From CAADGU01 sp035444285 (GTDB lineage Bacteria; Chloroflexota; Anaerolineae; Promineifilales; Promineifilaceae): a stretch of DNA of 64,000 nt. How positions within the stretch are numbered: the first letter of the stretch is position 1; each line of letters begins with the position of its first letter. Below the pieces are notes generated by a model. It made no database searches, was not told where the DNA came from, and saw only the letters and a list, made by a program, of their open reading frames with translations. The stretch covers positions 434,001-498,000 of the forward strand of contig DAOMOK010000001.1 in the NCBI GenBank assembly GCA_035444285.1. Reading direction: 5' to 3'. Below, piece by piece: positions 41,460 through 49,117 of this stretch. The position numbers and the translations under genes are program-made.

Positions 41460-43172
41460 ATGCACCCCCCCACCTACTCCTTAGCCCTGGAAGATTTCCA
41501 GCGGGCGCGGCGGAAAGCGGCCATGGAACAACTACTGGCCCGTTTTTCCGGGCGCTCCGCCGATTTGCTGTCGTATGAAGAACTGCGCCAGCAATTGCGC
41601 GTGGTGAATCAGGCGCCGCGTGGTTTGCAAGAAATTCCGCTGGACAAAATTATAGGCAGCGTTGGTCGGTATAAAGATTTCACCCGCTCCTTCCTACCCC
41701 GGCAAGACAGCATCGAACATCGCTGGGCCAAAGTGAAAACGGCCGTACACGACCTGACCGGCGTACCCGCCATCGAGGTGTACCAACTAGGTGACGCTTA
41801 CTTCGTCATTGATGGCAACCACCGCGTCTCCGTTGCCAGGGAAATGGGGCTGCCCACCATCAGCGCCTACGTGACCGAGGTCAAAACGCGCGTCCCTCTC
41901 TCCGCCGACGATGACCCGGAGGAAATCATTTGCAAAGCCCGGTATGCTGAATTTCTGGAACAAACCAACCTGGACAAAATCCGCCCAGGGGCCGACCTGC
42001 TGATGACCTTTTGTGGGCAGTATCGGTTGATATGGGAGCATATCACCGTGCATCGCCATTACCTGGGGTTGGAACAGCAGCGGTACATTTCTGAAGAAGA
42101 AGCCATTGCCAGTTGGTATGATCACGTCTATCTGCCGGTCATTCAAATCATCCGCGAACAAGGGATTTTGCGTTATTTTCCGGGGCATACGGAAGCAGAT
42201 ATGTATGTGCTGCTGGCCGAACACCGGGCAGAACTAACTGGGGTGTTGGGATGGGAGGTGTCGCCGGAAACGGCCGTGAGCCAACTCACCAAAGAAAAAC
42301 GCTCCCCCATTCAGGCATTGTTGGAAGCAGTGGTACCGGCAGAATTGGGCAGCGGGCCGCCGCCGGGTGTGTGGCGGGCAGAACTGGTGCGCAAACGGCC
42401 GTCGGGCCGCCTTTTTGACGACATTCTCATCCCCATGGGCGCACACCCCGCTGATTGGCGGGTGCTAGATATGGGTATTGGCATTGCCCGGTTGGGGCAA
42501 AGTCGTCTTCTGGGTTTGCATGTGGTGGATGAGGACAATCCATCCGCAGACGCCATACCGACGGAAGCGATACGCGCTGAATTTGAGCAGCGCTGCCAGG
42601 CGGCCGGCGTGCAAGGTCAGTTTGCCGTGGAATGGGGCAGCGTGGCCGCCAAAATTGTGCAGCGGTCGGTATACGCCGATGGCATTGTCTTGCCGATAAA
42701 CCATCCCCCAGAGACAGTGGCAGACCGGTATACGTCGGGATTACAGTTCATCCTGCGCCACTGCCCCCGCCCCATTCTGACCGCACCGCCAGGAGAGGCA
42801 CGGCCGTTGACCCATGCCCTGCTCGCTTATGGTGGAGGCCAAACACCAGCCCAGGAGGCGCTATTTGTGGCTGCTTATCTGGCTGCCCATTACCAGATCA
42901 GGCTGTCGGTTATCAGCGTGGGAGATAACATTCAAACGAACCGGGCACTGGCGCAAGTGAGGGAATACTTGCAGCAGGCGGGGGTAACAGCCGACTTTTA
43001 CGCTGAGACAGGGGAGGTGGTGGAGGTCATACAACAGACGGCCGTTAATGCCCAGGCCGATTTCCTCATCATCGGCGGATTTGCTTACAGCCCACTACGC
43101 ACGTTGCTGCGTGGCAGCATTGCCAACCGGATGCTATTGACTTGTAATAAACCGCTGCTCATTTGTCGGTAA
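41460..43172 (+). CDS. ParB-like/universal stress protein fusion
   Basis: A 570-residue cytosolic protein. Residues 60-150 have a ParB/Srx-like core: IPLDKIIGSVGRYKDFT, then AYFVIDGNHRVSVAREMGLPTISAYV. The second half contains two UspA-type domains (about 300-415 and 440-570). The last one ends DFLIIGGFAYSPLRTLLRGSIANRMLLTCNKPLLIC, close to the G-x-x-S nucleotide loop of USPs. ParB-like NTPase/nuclease-fold domains joined to USP suggest a stress switch, but function is not proven. AGGTGA lies ten bases before the ATG at 41460. A GTG at 41454 is less likely. Confidence 0.85.
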   Translation: MHPPTYSLALEDFQRARRKAAMEQLLARFSGRSADLLSYEELRQQLRVVNQAPRGLQEIPLDKIIGSVGRYKDFTRSFLPRQDSIEHRWAKVKTAVHDLTGVPAIEVYQLGDAYFVIDGNHRVSVAREMGLPTISAYVTEVKTRVPLSADDDPEEIICKARYAEFLEQTNLDKIRPGADLLMTFCGQYRLIWEHITVHRHYLGLEQQRYISEEEAIASWYDHVYLPVIQIIREQGILRYFPGHTEADMYVLLAEHRAELTGVLGWEVSPETAVSQLTKEKRSPIQALLEAVVPAELGSGPPPGVWRAELVRKRPSGRLFDDILIPMGAHPADWRVLDMGIGIARLGQSRLLGLHVVDEDNPSADAIPTEAIRAEFEQRCQAAGVQGQFAVEWGSVAAKIVQRSVYADGIVLPINHPPETVADRYTSGLQFILRHCPRPILTAPPGEARPLTHALLAYGGGQTPAQEALFVAAYLAAHYQIRLSVISVGDNIQTNRALAQVREYLQQAGVTADFYAETGEVVEVIQQTAVNAQADFLIIGGFAYSPLRTLLRGSIANRMLLTCNKPLLICR

Positions 43173-43182
43173 GGATAGGGAG

Positions 43183-43215
43183 AGATTGGTTCAATCTTGA
43201 AGATTGAACCAATCT
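43183..43215. repeat. Near-perfect hairpin at convergent gene ends
   Basis: AGATTGGTTCAATCTT (43183-43198) and AAGATTGAACCAATCT (43200-43215) are exact complements around one base. It lies between convergent genes and may help terminate both, although no T-run follows. Confidence 0.85.
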
Positions 43216-43223
43216 GGCAAATG

Positions 43224-43475
43224 TCAGGCTGGCGGCGGCACCGGGAGTTGATCAACAGGGGTATTTTTCCATTTCTCCCCTTCATCTATTAGCATGACAG
43301 GAATGCCATCACGGATAGGGTATTTCATGCCGCTATCTGCGCACACCAGCCAGCAGTTATGCACCAGTTCCAGACGGCCAGGGTCATCACCATACTGGTC
43401 AGATTGCACGGCTAAAGGGCAGCGCAAAATCTCTAGCAGGTCTGGACTGATCGGGGGGGCTTGATAATCGCTCAT
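43224..43475 (-). CDS. Trm112-family zinc-ribbon-like protein
   Basis: An 83-residue protein of the Trm112/YcaR class: PDLLEILRCPL, NCWLVCADSGMKYPIRDGIPVMLIDE. The Cys residues are in RCP, NCW and VCA; the usual four-Cys zinc site is incomplete here. Trm112-like proteins activate methyltransferases or have unknown roles in bacteria. AGGAG six bases upstream fixes the start. A hairpin of family C lies upstream. Confidence 0.88.
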   Translation of the reverse strand: MSDYQAPPISPDLLEILRCPLAVQSDQYGDDPGRLELVHNCWLVCADSGMKYPIRDGIPVMLIDEGEKWKNTPVDQLPVPPPA

Positions 43476-43497
43476 TTTTCTCCTCTATTTAGTGTAG

Positions 43498-43516
43498 GGC
43501 GATTTTCCAAATCGCC
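43498..43516. repeat. Hairpin family C, third copy
   Basis: GGCGATTT and AAATCGCC (43498-43505, 43509-43516) form the stem. The sequence starts TAGGGCGATTTT as in the other copies but the right arm has drifted. A second small stem (CGATTT/AAATCG) follows. Confidence 0.7.
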
Positions 43517-43545
43517 ACTCGATTTAGCAAATCGTGTTGTACTCA

Positions 43546-45666
43546 TTAGGGGTCATACACACAACGGAAACCAACGGTGGAGCTAAAAAAGGTAGGGTCT
43601 AGCTGGCTGCGGTTGGCCGCCCGAATACGATCCTTACCAACGTTGCTGGGCCAGGCGCCACCACGTATGCCTTTCGTCAGCCCAATTTCCGGGCCGGTGG
43701 GGTTTTCGGCGGGGCTGTTGGCATAGTAGTTTTCGTCGTACCAGTCAGCTACCCATTCCCACATACTGCCTGCCATGCCATACACGCCAAAGGGGCTGAC
43801 CCCTCTGGGCAGGGAATCCACCGGCAGCAAATCGTTAAAACTATCACTTTGATACACTGCTCTTTCTTTATTGGGGGGTTCGTTGCCCCAGGGATAGATA
43901 CGGCCGTCGTCCCCTCTGGCTGCATATTCCCACTCTGCTTCCGTGGGCAGCCGCCCCCCAACGGACTGGCAGTAAAAACTGGCGCCATACCAGCTCACAT
44001 GGTTAATCGGATAATTAGCAAAACCGATGAGCGCATAAAATTGGGGTACGCCATCCCCCAAATCTTCCTCAAGCAGGTACGTACTATAACCGGCCACATC
44101 ACGTGGATGGGCACAATTGAAGCCATCACACAGACCGGCGTAACCACCCAACCGGTTCAATAGCGCCGCATACTGCGCCACCGACACTTCATATTGGTCA
44201 ATATAGAACGTGTCTAGCGTCACCATATGCTGCGGCCGTTCATCTGGCGCTGCCGGGAAATCCAGGTCGCCAGACCCCATGGGAAATATGCCGCCGGGAA
44301 TCAGAATCATAGGCATATTATCCTGGCGGCGGACAAATGTGTCTGGCAAGACACTGGGCAGGGGGGTGGGGGTGATGGTTGGCGTTTCCGTGGGCGTCGG
44401 TGTATCGGTGGGGGTTGGTGTTTTTGTGGGCATGGATGTCTGGGTGTTGGTAGGAGTCGGTTGAGGCGTGGGTGATTCCACAATGACCACCACCTGGATG
44501 GTTTGGCCAGGGGTGGGCACGGCCGTACTCTCCAATACTTCTGGCATTCCATCACCGCCATTAAAACCGGCTAACTGTGCCGACCAACTTTGCCCGGTAA
44601 CGCGGGGCACGGCCGTGACAAACATAAAGCCCAACAACAATAAGACGACCACCGCCAAAAACGACCGCTCCTGCCAGATAGCGCGGCGGGTGGTACGCTG
44701 CACGGTCTGCACGGCCGTGCCCTTAGGACTGATGTGAAATGACGAATCGGCGGCCAACTGAGGTTGGTATTGATCGGAATCCACCACACGGCGCTGCACC
44801 GCTTTCACATCAGCCACCGTGATCAAATTGAGCTTCAGTCGCTGCCGCCGTTCATAGAGTTCCTGGCAAATCAGTTGGGTTTCATAAGGGTAGTTTTGCG
44901 TCAGGCTGGCAATGTATTCCGCTACATTTATGAAAATGGTGTCATTCATGGGCTGGCGTATAAGCGCCAGTGCATCATCGTCCGCCAATGGGCCAACATC
45001 ATATACCTGTGCCTGGCTAAACAAGGGCTGCATCATTTCCGGGATGGGTTGATCTTCCATCTCCCAGGCAAACAAACAGGCAGCCATGTGGTTCCGATAA
45101 ATGACCTGGTGCAGCGCCAATAGGAAATCTTCTTTCAGGGCATGGCTTCTTATTTTTGTGGCCAGTACGTTCAGGTTATCAAACATGAACAGGAGCTTGC
45201 TGGTGGGACGACCTTCATACACGGCCGTATGGGCTTCATTCAAGGCCACTGTAGCCGGCAACAGCAGTTGTTCCCGGAGCGCCCGTAAGGGGTCGCCAAT
45301 GAAAGAGGCATGGCTGAGTGACGGCAGATCAATGTGGGCCTGTTGCAGCCGCCGCGTGGCTGTTTGGGCCACATCCCACAGCAGCGCACTCGGTGTATCC
45401 AGAGCAATGGCAGCCAGGTCAACATACACGGCCGTATACGGCGGTTGTAACGCGCCGCCCTCAATTTGCAACAAGATGGATGTTTTGCCAATCCGGCGGG
45501 GGCCGCGCAGAATCACGGGATGGTCGGGGCCTTGTTCAGGCGCGGCTTGCAGCAGCGCCGCGCGTATCCAGGTGAAGAGGGCGTCACGGCCGTAAAACGG
45601 CCATTCCCTGGCTGCCGGTTCACTGACACTATAAGGATTAACCGCAGGCATCTGCTTGGCAATCAT
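43546..45666 (-). CDS. STAND-like ATPase fused to a formylglycine-generating-enzyme-like domain
   Basis: A 706-residue protein. The first 320 residues are an AAA/NTPase domain (YGRDALFTWI, P-loop RGPRRIGKTSIL at about 54-65, LLFMFDNLN as Walker B). One membrane helix (about 338-357, FLAVVVLLLLGFMFVTAV) and a Thr-Pro rich linker (TPTDTPTPTETPTI) follow. The last 245 residues are an FGE-sulfatase/SUMF1-like domain: IPGGIFPMGS, YEVSVAQYAAL, INHVSWYGASFYC, RLPTEAEWEYAAR, GSMWEWVADWYDE and GFRCVYDP. The domain lies outside the membrane. The catalytic Cys pair of true FGE is not clear, so it is likely a binding domain. No strong ribosome binding site is seen. Confidence 0.85.
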   Translation of the reverse strand: MIAKQMPAVNPYSVSEPAAREWPFYGRDALFTWIRAALLQAAPEQGPDHPVILRGPRRIGKTSILLQIEGGALQPPYTAVYVDLAAIALDTPSALLWDVAQTATRRLQQAHIDLPSLSHASFIGDPLRALREQLLLPATVALNEAHTAVYEGRPTSKLLFMFDNLNVLATKIRSHALKEDFLLALHQVIYRNHMAACLFAWEMEDQPIPEMMQPLFSQAQVYDVGPLADDDALALIRQPMNDTIFINVAEYIASLTQNYPYETQLICQELYERRQRLKLNLITVADVKAVQRRVVDSDQYQPQLAADSSFHISPKGTAVQTVQRTTRRAIWQERSFLAVVVLLLLGFMFVTAVPRVTGQSWSAQLAGFNGGDGMPEVLESTAVPTPGQTIQVVVIVESPTPQPTPTNTQTSMPTKTPTPTDTPTPTETPTITPTPLPSVLPDTFVRRQDNMPMILIPGGIFPMGSGDLDFPAAPDERPQHMVTLDTFYIDQYEVSVAQYAALLNRLGGYAGLCDGFNCAHPRDVAGYSTYLLEEDLGDGVPQFYALIGFANYPINHVSWYGASFYCQSVGGRLPTEAEWEYAARGDDGRIYPWGNEPPNKERAVYQSDSFNDLLPVDSLPRGVSPFGVYGMAGSMWEWVADWYDENYYANSPAENPTGPEIGLTKGIRGGAWPSNVGKDRIRAANRSQLDPTFFSSTVGFRCVYDP

Positions 45667-45774
45667 AGGGTAAATGTATCACCAATCAGGGGCATAGGCT
45701 ATAGAACGATGGGGGGAGCAGACGAGGAAAATGAAGGAGCGCCCATAATGTAGAGCCTGCCACCGGTCACCTTA

Positions 45775-47799
45775 TTACCCGTTGCGTAGGGCAAGCAACA
45801 CGCGGTCATACTCGGCAATAGCCTGGGTGACTTTGGCAGCAATATATTCGTCCCGGTTGCGCGCCATGGTTTCAATTTCGCGGAACAGGGGTTCCAACGA
45901 AACCATACCCATAGTGGCGCAACTGCCCTTAAGGGTATGCGCCATGTGGCGGGCTGTTTCCAGATCATCAGCGGCCACGGCCGTTTGCAGCCGCGCCAAT
46001 AGTTGATCGCTCTCATGTTGAAAAATGTGCATCAATTCCAGCAACCGACTGCTGTCCCCCCCCGTGATCTGGTTGAGCATAGCCCGGTTTACCGGCCAGG
46101 TTTGGGCGGCGCTCTGGGCGCGTGCCACCGGGTAACGGCAAAGCGCCGTAATCAACATCTCGGCTTGCAATGGCTTGCTCAGGAAATCGTTCAACCCATC
46201 GGCCAGGTAATCCTGCCGGCTCTCATGCAGCACATCGGCAGTGACAGCGATGATCCAGGGCTGCGCTGTAGGCGGCAGTGTGGCCCGGATGGTTTGGGTA
46301 GCCTGATGACCGTCCATCTCCGGCATGTGCAAATCCATCAAAATCACATCATACGCCTGCTTCTGCAAAGCCGCCAACACTTCCAGACCATTGGCAGCTA
46401 CTTCTGGGCGATAACCCAAATGTTCCAACATCCAGACCATCACTTTCTGATTGGTGGCATTATCTTCGGCGACCAAAATGCGCAGGGGAAGTTGCTGCGC
46501 CATATCAGGGTCAAACGGCCGTACCCGTTCCTGCGTCAGCGTGGTAGAGGGGGGCTGTTCCGTCACCGGGCTAGGAATACTGATGTGAAAGGTGGAACCT
46601 TTGCCGGTTTCACTTTCGGCCCAAATGCGCCCCCCCATCAGTTCCACCAATCGCTGCGAAATGGTCAACCCCAACCCGGCGCCGCTGTAACGGCGGCTGC
46701 GCCCGGCATGGCCGCGATGAAAGGGCTGGAATAGCCATTCCGCATAATCCGGCGGCAGGCCAATACCGGTATCCTGCACAGAGAGATGAATTTCATAGGT
46801 GGCAGAGTCCAGGTAACGGCCGTCTGCCTGCACCTGAATCGAACCGGCATGGGTGAATTTGATGGCGTTGCTGACCAGATTGACCAACACCTGCCGCAGC
46901 CGGTCGCCGTCACCGATGAACACTTGCGGCATATCGGGCGCAAAGCTGGCTGATAACTCAAGCTCTTTTTCGTCGGCGTTTGTTTTGAGCAAATTGAGAA
47001 CTTCATTGATACTGGCAGGCAGGTGATACGGCCGTAGCTCCAACGACAACTGACGCGCTTCAATGCGTGACAGGTCTAAAATGTCATTCAAAATGGTGAG
47101 CAATGTGTGGCTGCTACGCCGGGCAATTTCCACAAAGGTCTGCTGGTCGGGCGTCAATTCCGTATCCAGCAGCAGACTGGTCAGCCCCACAATCGCATTC
47201 AGGGGGGTGCGAATTTCATGGCTGGTGTTAGCCAGAAATTGTGATTTGGCCTGGTTGGCCGCTTCGGCTGACTCTTTGGCAGCCAGAATCGCCATTTCTG
47301 CCTCTTTGCGGACGGTAATGTCACGGGCGATGGCAATGAACTGGCGCACACCCTGCACCATCATCTGGCTGATGGTGAAATCGAGGGGGAAGAGACGGCC
47401 GTCCTTGCGCTGCCCGGCAATCTCGTTACGAATGCTGACGATGTCGGCACGGCCGTCTTGTTTATCCGTTTGCAACGCCAATGCTTCTTGCTCAATCCGG
47501 TAGCGGTGGGGATCAGGCAGCAGTAATTCCAGGTGCGCCCCAATAACCTCCACGGCCGTGTAACCAAACATTTGCTCGGCGGCGCGATTAAACCATTCAA
47601 TACGGCCGTGTTCATCAAACGTAATAATGGCGTCGGCTACATTATCCAGCACCGCCTGCAAGCGGTCTTGTTCCGCCGCCCGCTGCCCATACGTCTGGCT
47701 GATCTGCGCCAGCAGCGCCGCCCATGTTTCCTCATCAGGCATTTGCCCACTATCCAGGCCAAACTGTCTTAATTGTGCTGCTAACAACGGATTCAACAT
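45775..47799 (-). CDS. Cytosolic hybrid histidine kinase (PAS-HisKA-HATPase-REC-HPt)
   Basis: A 674-residue phosphorelay protein with no membrane helix. Order: a helical start, PAS (about 45-165, FDEHGRIEWFNRAAEQMFGYT), HisKA with His194 in SHEIRTPLNAI, HATPase (NLVSNAIKFT, DTGIGL, GAGLGL), a receiver (AEDNATNQ, phosphoacceptor Asp489 in ILMDLHMPEMDG, Lys in LSKPLQ) and an HPt domain (His621 in AHTLKGSCATMG). The whole His-Asp-His relay is on one chain, so a separate output protein is needed. The receiver at 35409 is a conceivable partner, but not shown. Confidence 0.95.
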   Translation of the reverse strand: MLNPLLAAQLRQFGLDSGQMPDEETWAALLAQISQTYGQRAAEQDRLQAVLDNVADAIITFDEHGRIEWFNRAAEQMFGYTAVEVIGAHLELLLPDPHRYRIEQEALALQTDKQDGRADIVSIRNEIAGQRKDGRLFPLDFTISQMMVQGVRQFIAIARDITVRKEAEMAILAAKESAEAANQAKSQFLANTSHEIRTPLNAIVGLTSLLLDTELTPDQQTFVEIARRSSHTLLTILNDILDLSRIEARQLSLELRPYHLPASINEVLNLLKTNADEKELELSASFAPDMPQVFIGDGDRLRQVLVNLVSNAIKFTHAGSIQVQADGRYLDSATYEIHLSVQDTGIGLPPDYAEWLFQPFHRGHAGRSRRYSGAGLGLTISQRLVELMGGRIWAESETGKGSTFHISIPSPVTEQPPSTTLTQERVRPFDPDMAQQLPLRILVAEDNATNQKVMVWMLEHLGYRPEVAANGLEVLAALQKQAYDVILMDLHMPEMDGHQATQTIRATLPPTAQPWIIAVTADVLHESRQDYLADGLNDFLSKPLQAEMLITALCRYPVARAQSAAQTWPVNRAMLNQITGGDSSRLLELMHIFQHESDQLLARLQTAVAADDLETARHMAHTLKGSCATMGMVSLEPLFREIETMARNRDEYIAAKVTQAIAEYDRVLLALRNG

Positions 47800-47839
47800 T
47801 TGGCAACCTCTGGTTACTACTGCATTGCCATCGAAACAG

Positions 47840-47940
47840 ATGGTAAACGGTCATCGGTTATCGGTTATTAGTAATCCGTTCGCTTCTCACCGTTCGCTTC
47901 TCACCGGTCACTACTAGCCGCTCACTACTAACCGCTCATT
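47840..47940. repeat. Intergenic word-repeat region
   Basis: Near-tandem copies of CGCTTCTCACCG (around 47880-47905) and of CACTACTAACCGCTCA (47908-47940), preceded by GGTCATCGGTTATCGGTTATTAGTAAT. Some of these words are mutual complements, so a weak hairpin is possible. No gene is seen in 47800-48052. Confidence 0.5.
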
Positions 47941-48052
47941 GTAAACTAGGCCATTTTTCCTATTCTAGTTCCCACCCTCAAGGCAGGCACTCCCCTATCG
48001 GTACTGTGCCCGCCACCATTTTAACGCTATACTTGCTTTCTGGAAAATCGCC

Positions 48053-49069
48053 ATGCAGCAAATCTGGATCAGCAAAGCCGGCCCCCCGGAAACCCTCAAA
48101 CAACAAACCAGCCCTGACCCCATTCCCCGCAGCGGCGAAGTGCGCATCCGCGTGCAGGCATGTGGTGTATCTTTCACCGATCTATTGGGCCGCATGGGGT
48201 TAGACCGCAACGCGCCCGCGCCGCCGTTTGTGCCCGGTCTGGAAGTGGCGGGTGTCATTGACCTGGTGGCCCAGGGTGTGCCCGCGTTCAAAGAAGGGGA
48301 TGCGGTATTAGCCCTCACCCACTACGGCGGCTATAGTGATGCCATTTGTGTGCCCTACCGCCAGGTGTACAAACGGCTGGAATGGATGCGCGTAGAAGAT
48401 GCGGCGGCGCTGCCCGTCAACTATTTAACGGCATATCTGGCGCTGGTGGTAATGGGGTCCATGCAGGCAGGAGATCGGGTACTCGTTCACAATGCCGGTG
48501 GTGGGTTGGGAGTGGCTGCGCTGGACATCTGCCGCATCCTGGGCGCAGAAACGTATGGCACAGCTTCGCCAGAGAAACATGCTTTTTTGCAGGAACGGGG
48601 ATTAAAGCACCCCATTGATTATCGCAATTTTGATTATGAACGGGTGGTGATGGACTTGACCGGGGGACGCGGTGTGCATATGGTGCTGGATTCGTTGGGG
48701 GGAGTGCATTGGCCGAAAAATTACCGTTTGTTGATGCCTACAGGGCGATTAGTGCATCTTGGGCTATCGAGCATGGCGCCGGGCAGAACGCGCTCCTGGC
48801 TGCGTTATTGGCGGGGGGCGATCATGCTGCCGTTTTATACGCCGTTCCGCCTGATGCGGGATAACAAAGCGATCATTGGCATAGATTTACAACATTTATG
48901 GGGCCAGGCGAATATGTTACGGCCGTACCTGCAACAAATTATCACCTGGTATGACGACGCTCTCTTCCGCCCCCACGTTGATGCCACCTTCCCCTTCGCC
49001 GACGCCCCTCTGGCGCACCACTACTTGCACAACAGAAAGAACAAGGGGAAGGTGTTGTTGATCCCCTAA
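48053..49069 (+). CDS. Zinc-less medium-chain oxidoreductase (quinone reductase/VAT-1 type)
   Basis: A 338-residue MDR protein. It shows RIRVQACGVSFTDLLGRMG, FVPGLEVAGVI, YLTAYLALVVMG, the nucleotide loop VLVHNAGGGLGVAALDI, and DYERVVMDLTGGRGVHMVLDSLGG. Cys and His zinc ligands of alcohol dehydrogenases are absent, so it belongs to the NADPH-quinone oxidoreductase side. Substrate unknown. Weak ribosome binding site. A hairpin terminator follows immediately. Confidence 0.9.
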   Translation: MQQIWISKAGPPETLKQQTSPDPIPRSGEVRIRVQACGVSFTDLLGRMGLDRNAPAPPFVPGLEVAGVIDLVAQGVPAFKEGDAVLALTHYGGYSDAICVPYRQVYKRLEWMRVEDAAALPVNYLTAYLALVVMGSMQAGDRVLVHNAGGGLGVAALDICRILGAETYGTASPEKHAFLQERGLKHPIDYRNFDYERVVMDLTGGRGVHMVLDSLGGVHWPKNYRLLMPTGRLVHLGLSSMAPGRTRSWLRYWRGAIMLPFYTPFRLMRDNKAIIGIDLQHLWGQANMLRPYLQQIITWYDDALFRPHVDATFPFADAPLAHHYLHNRKNKGKVLLIP

Positions 49070-49070
49070 A

Positions 49071-49107
49071 AAAGAGCTGACAGGTTTTTGAAACCTGTCA
49101 GCTCTTT
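49071..49107. terminator. Terminator, hairpin family B (CTGACAGGTTT)
   Basis: A perfect 17-bp stem, AAAGAGCTGACAGGTTT (49071-49087) with its complement (49091-49107), and flanking A/T runs on both sides. It sits between convergent genes and should end both. The core GACAGGTTT..AAACCTGTC recurs at 54707-54740. Confidence 0.9.
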
Positions 49108-49117
49108 TTGACATCCA

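Noticed and set aside
37700..43540. REP-type DUS or uptake sequence reading of the TAGGGCGATTTT hairpins
   Set aside because: Only three copies in 64 kb, always intergenic. Too few for uptake signals; kept as a hairpin family instead.
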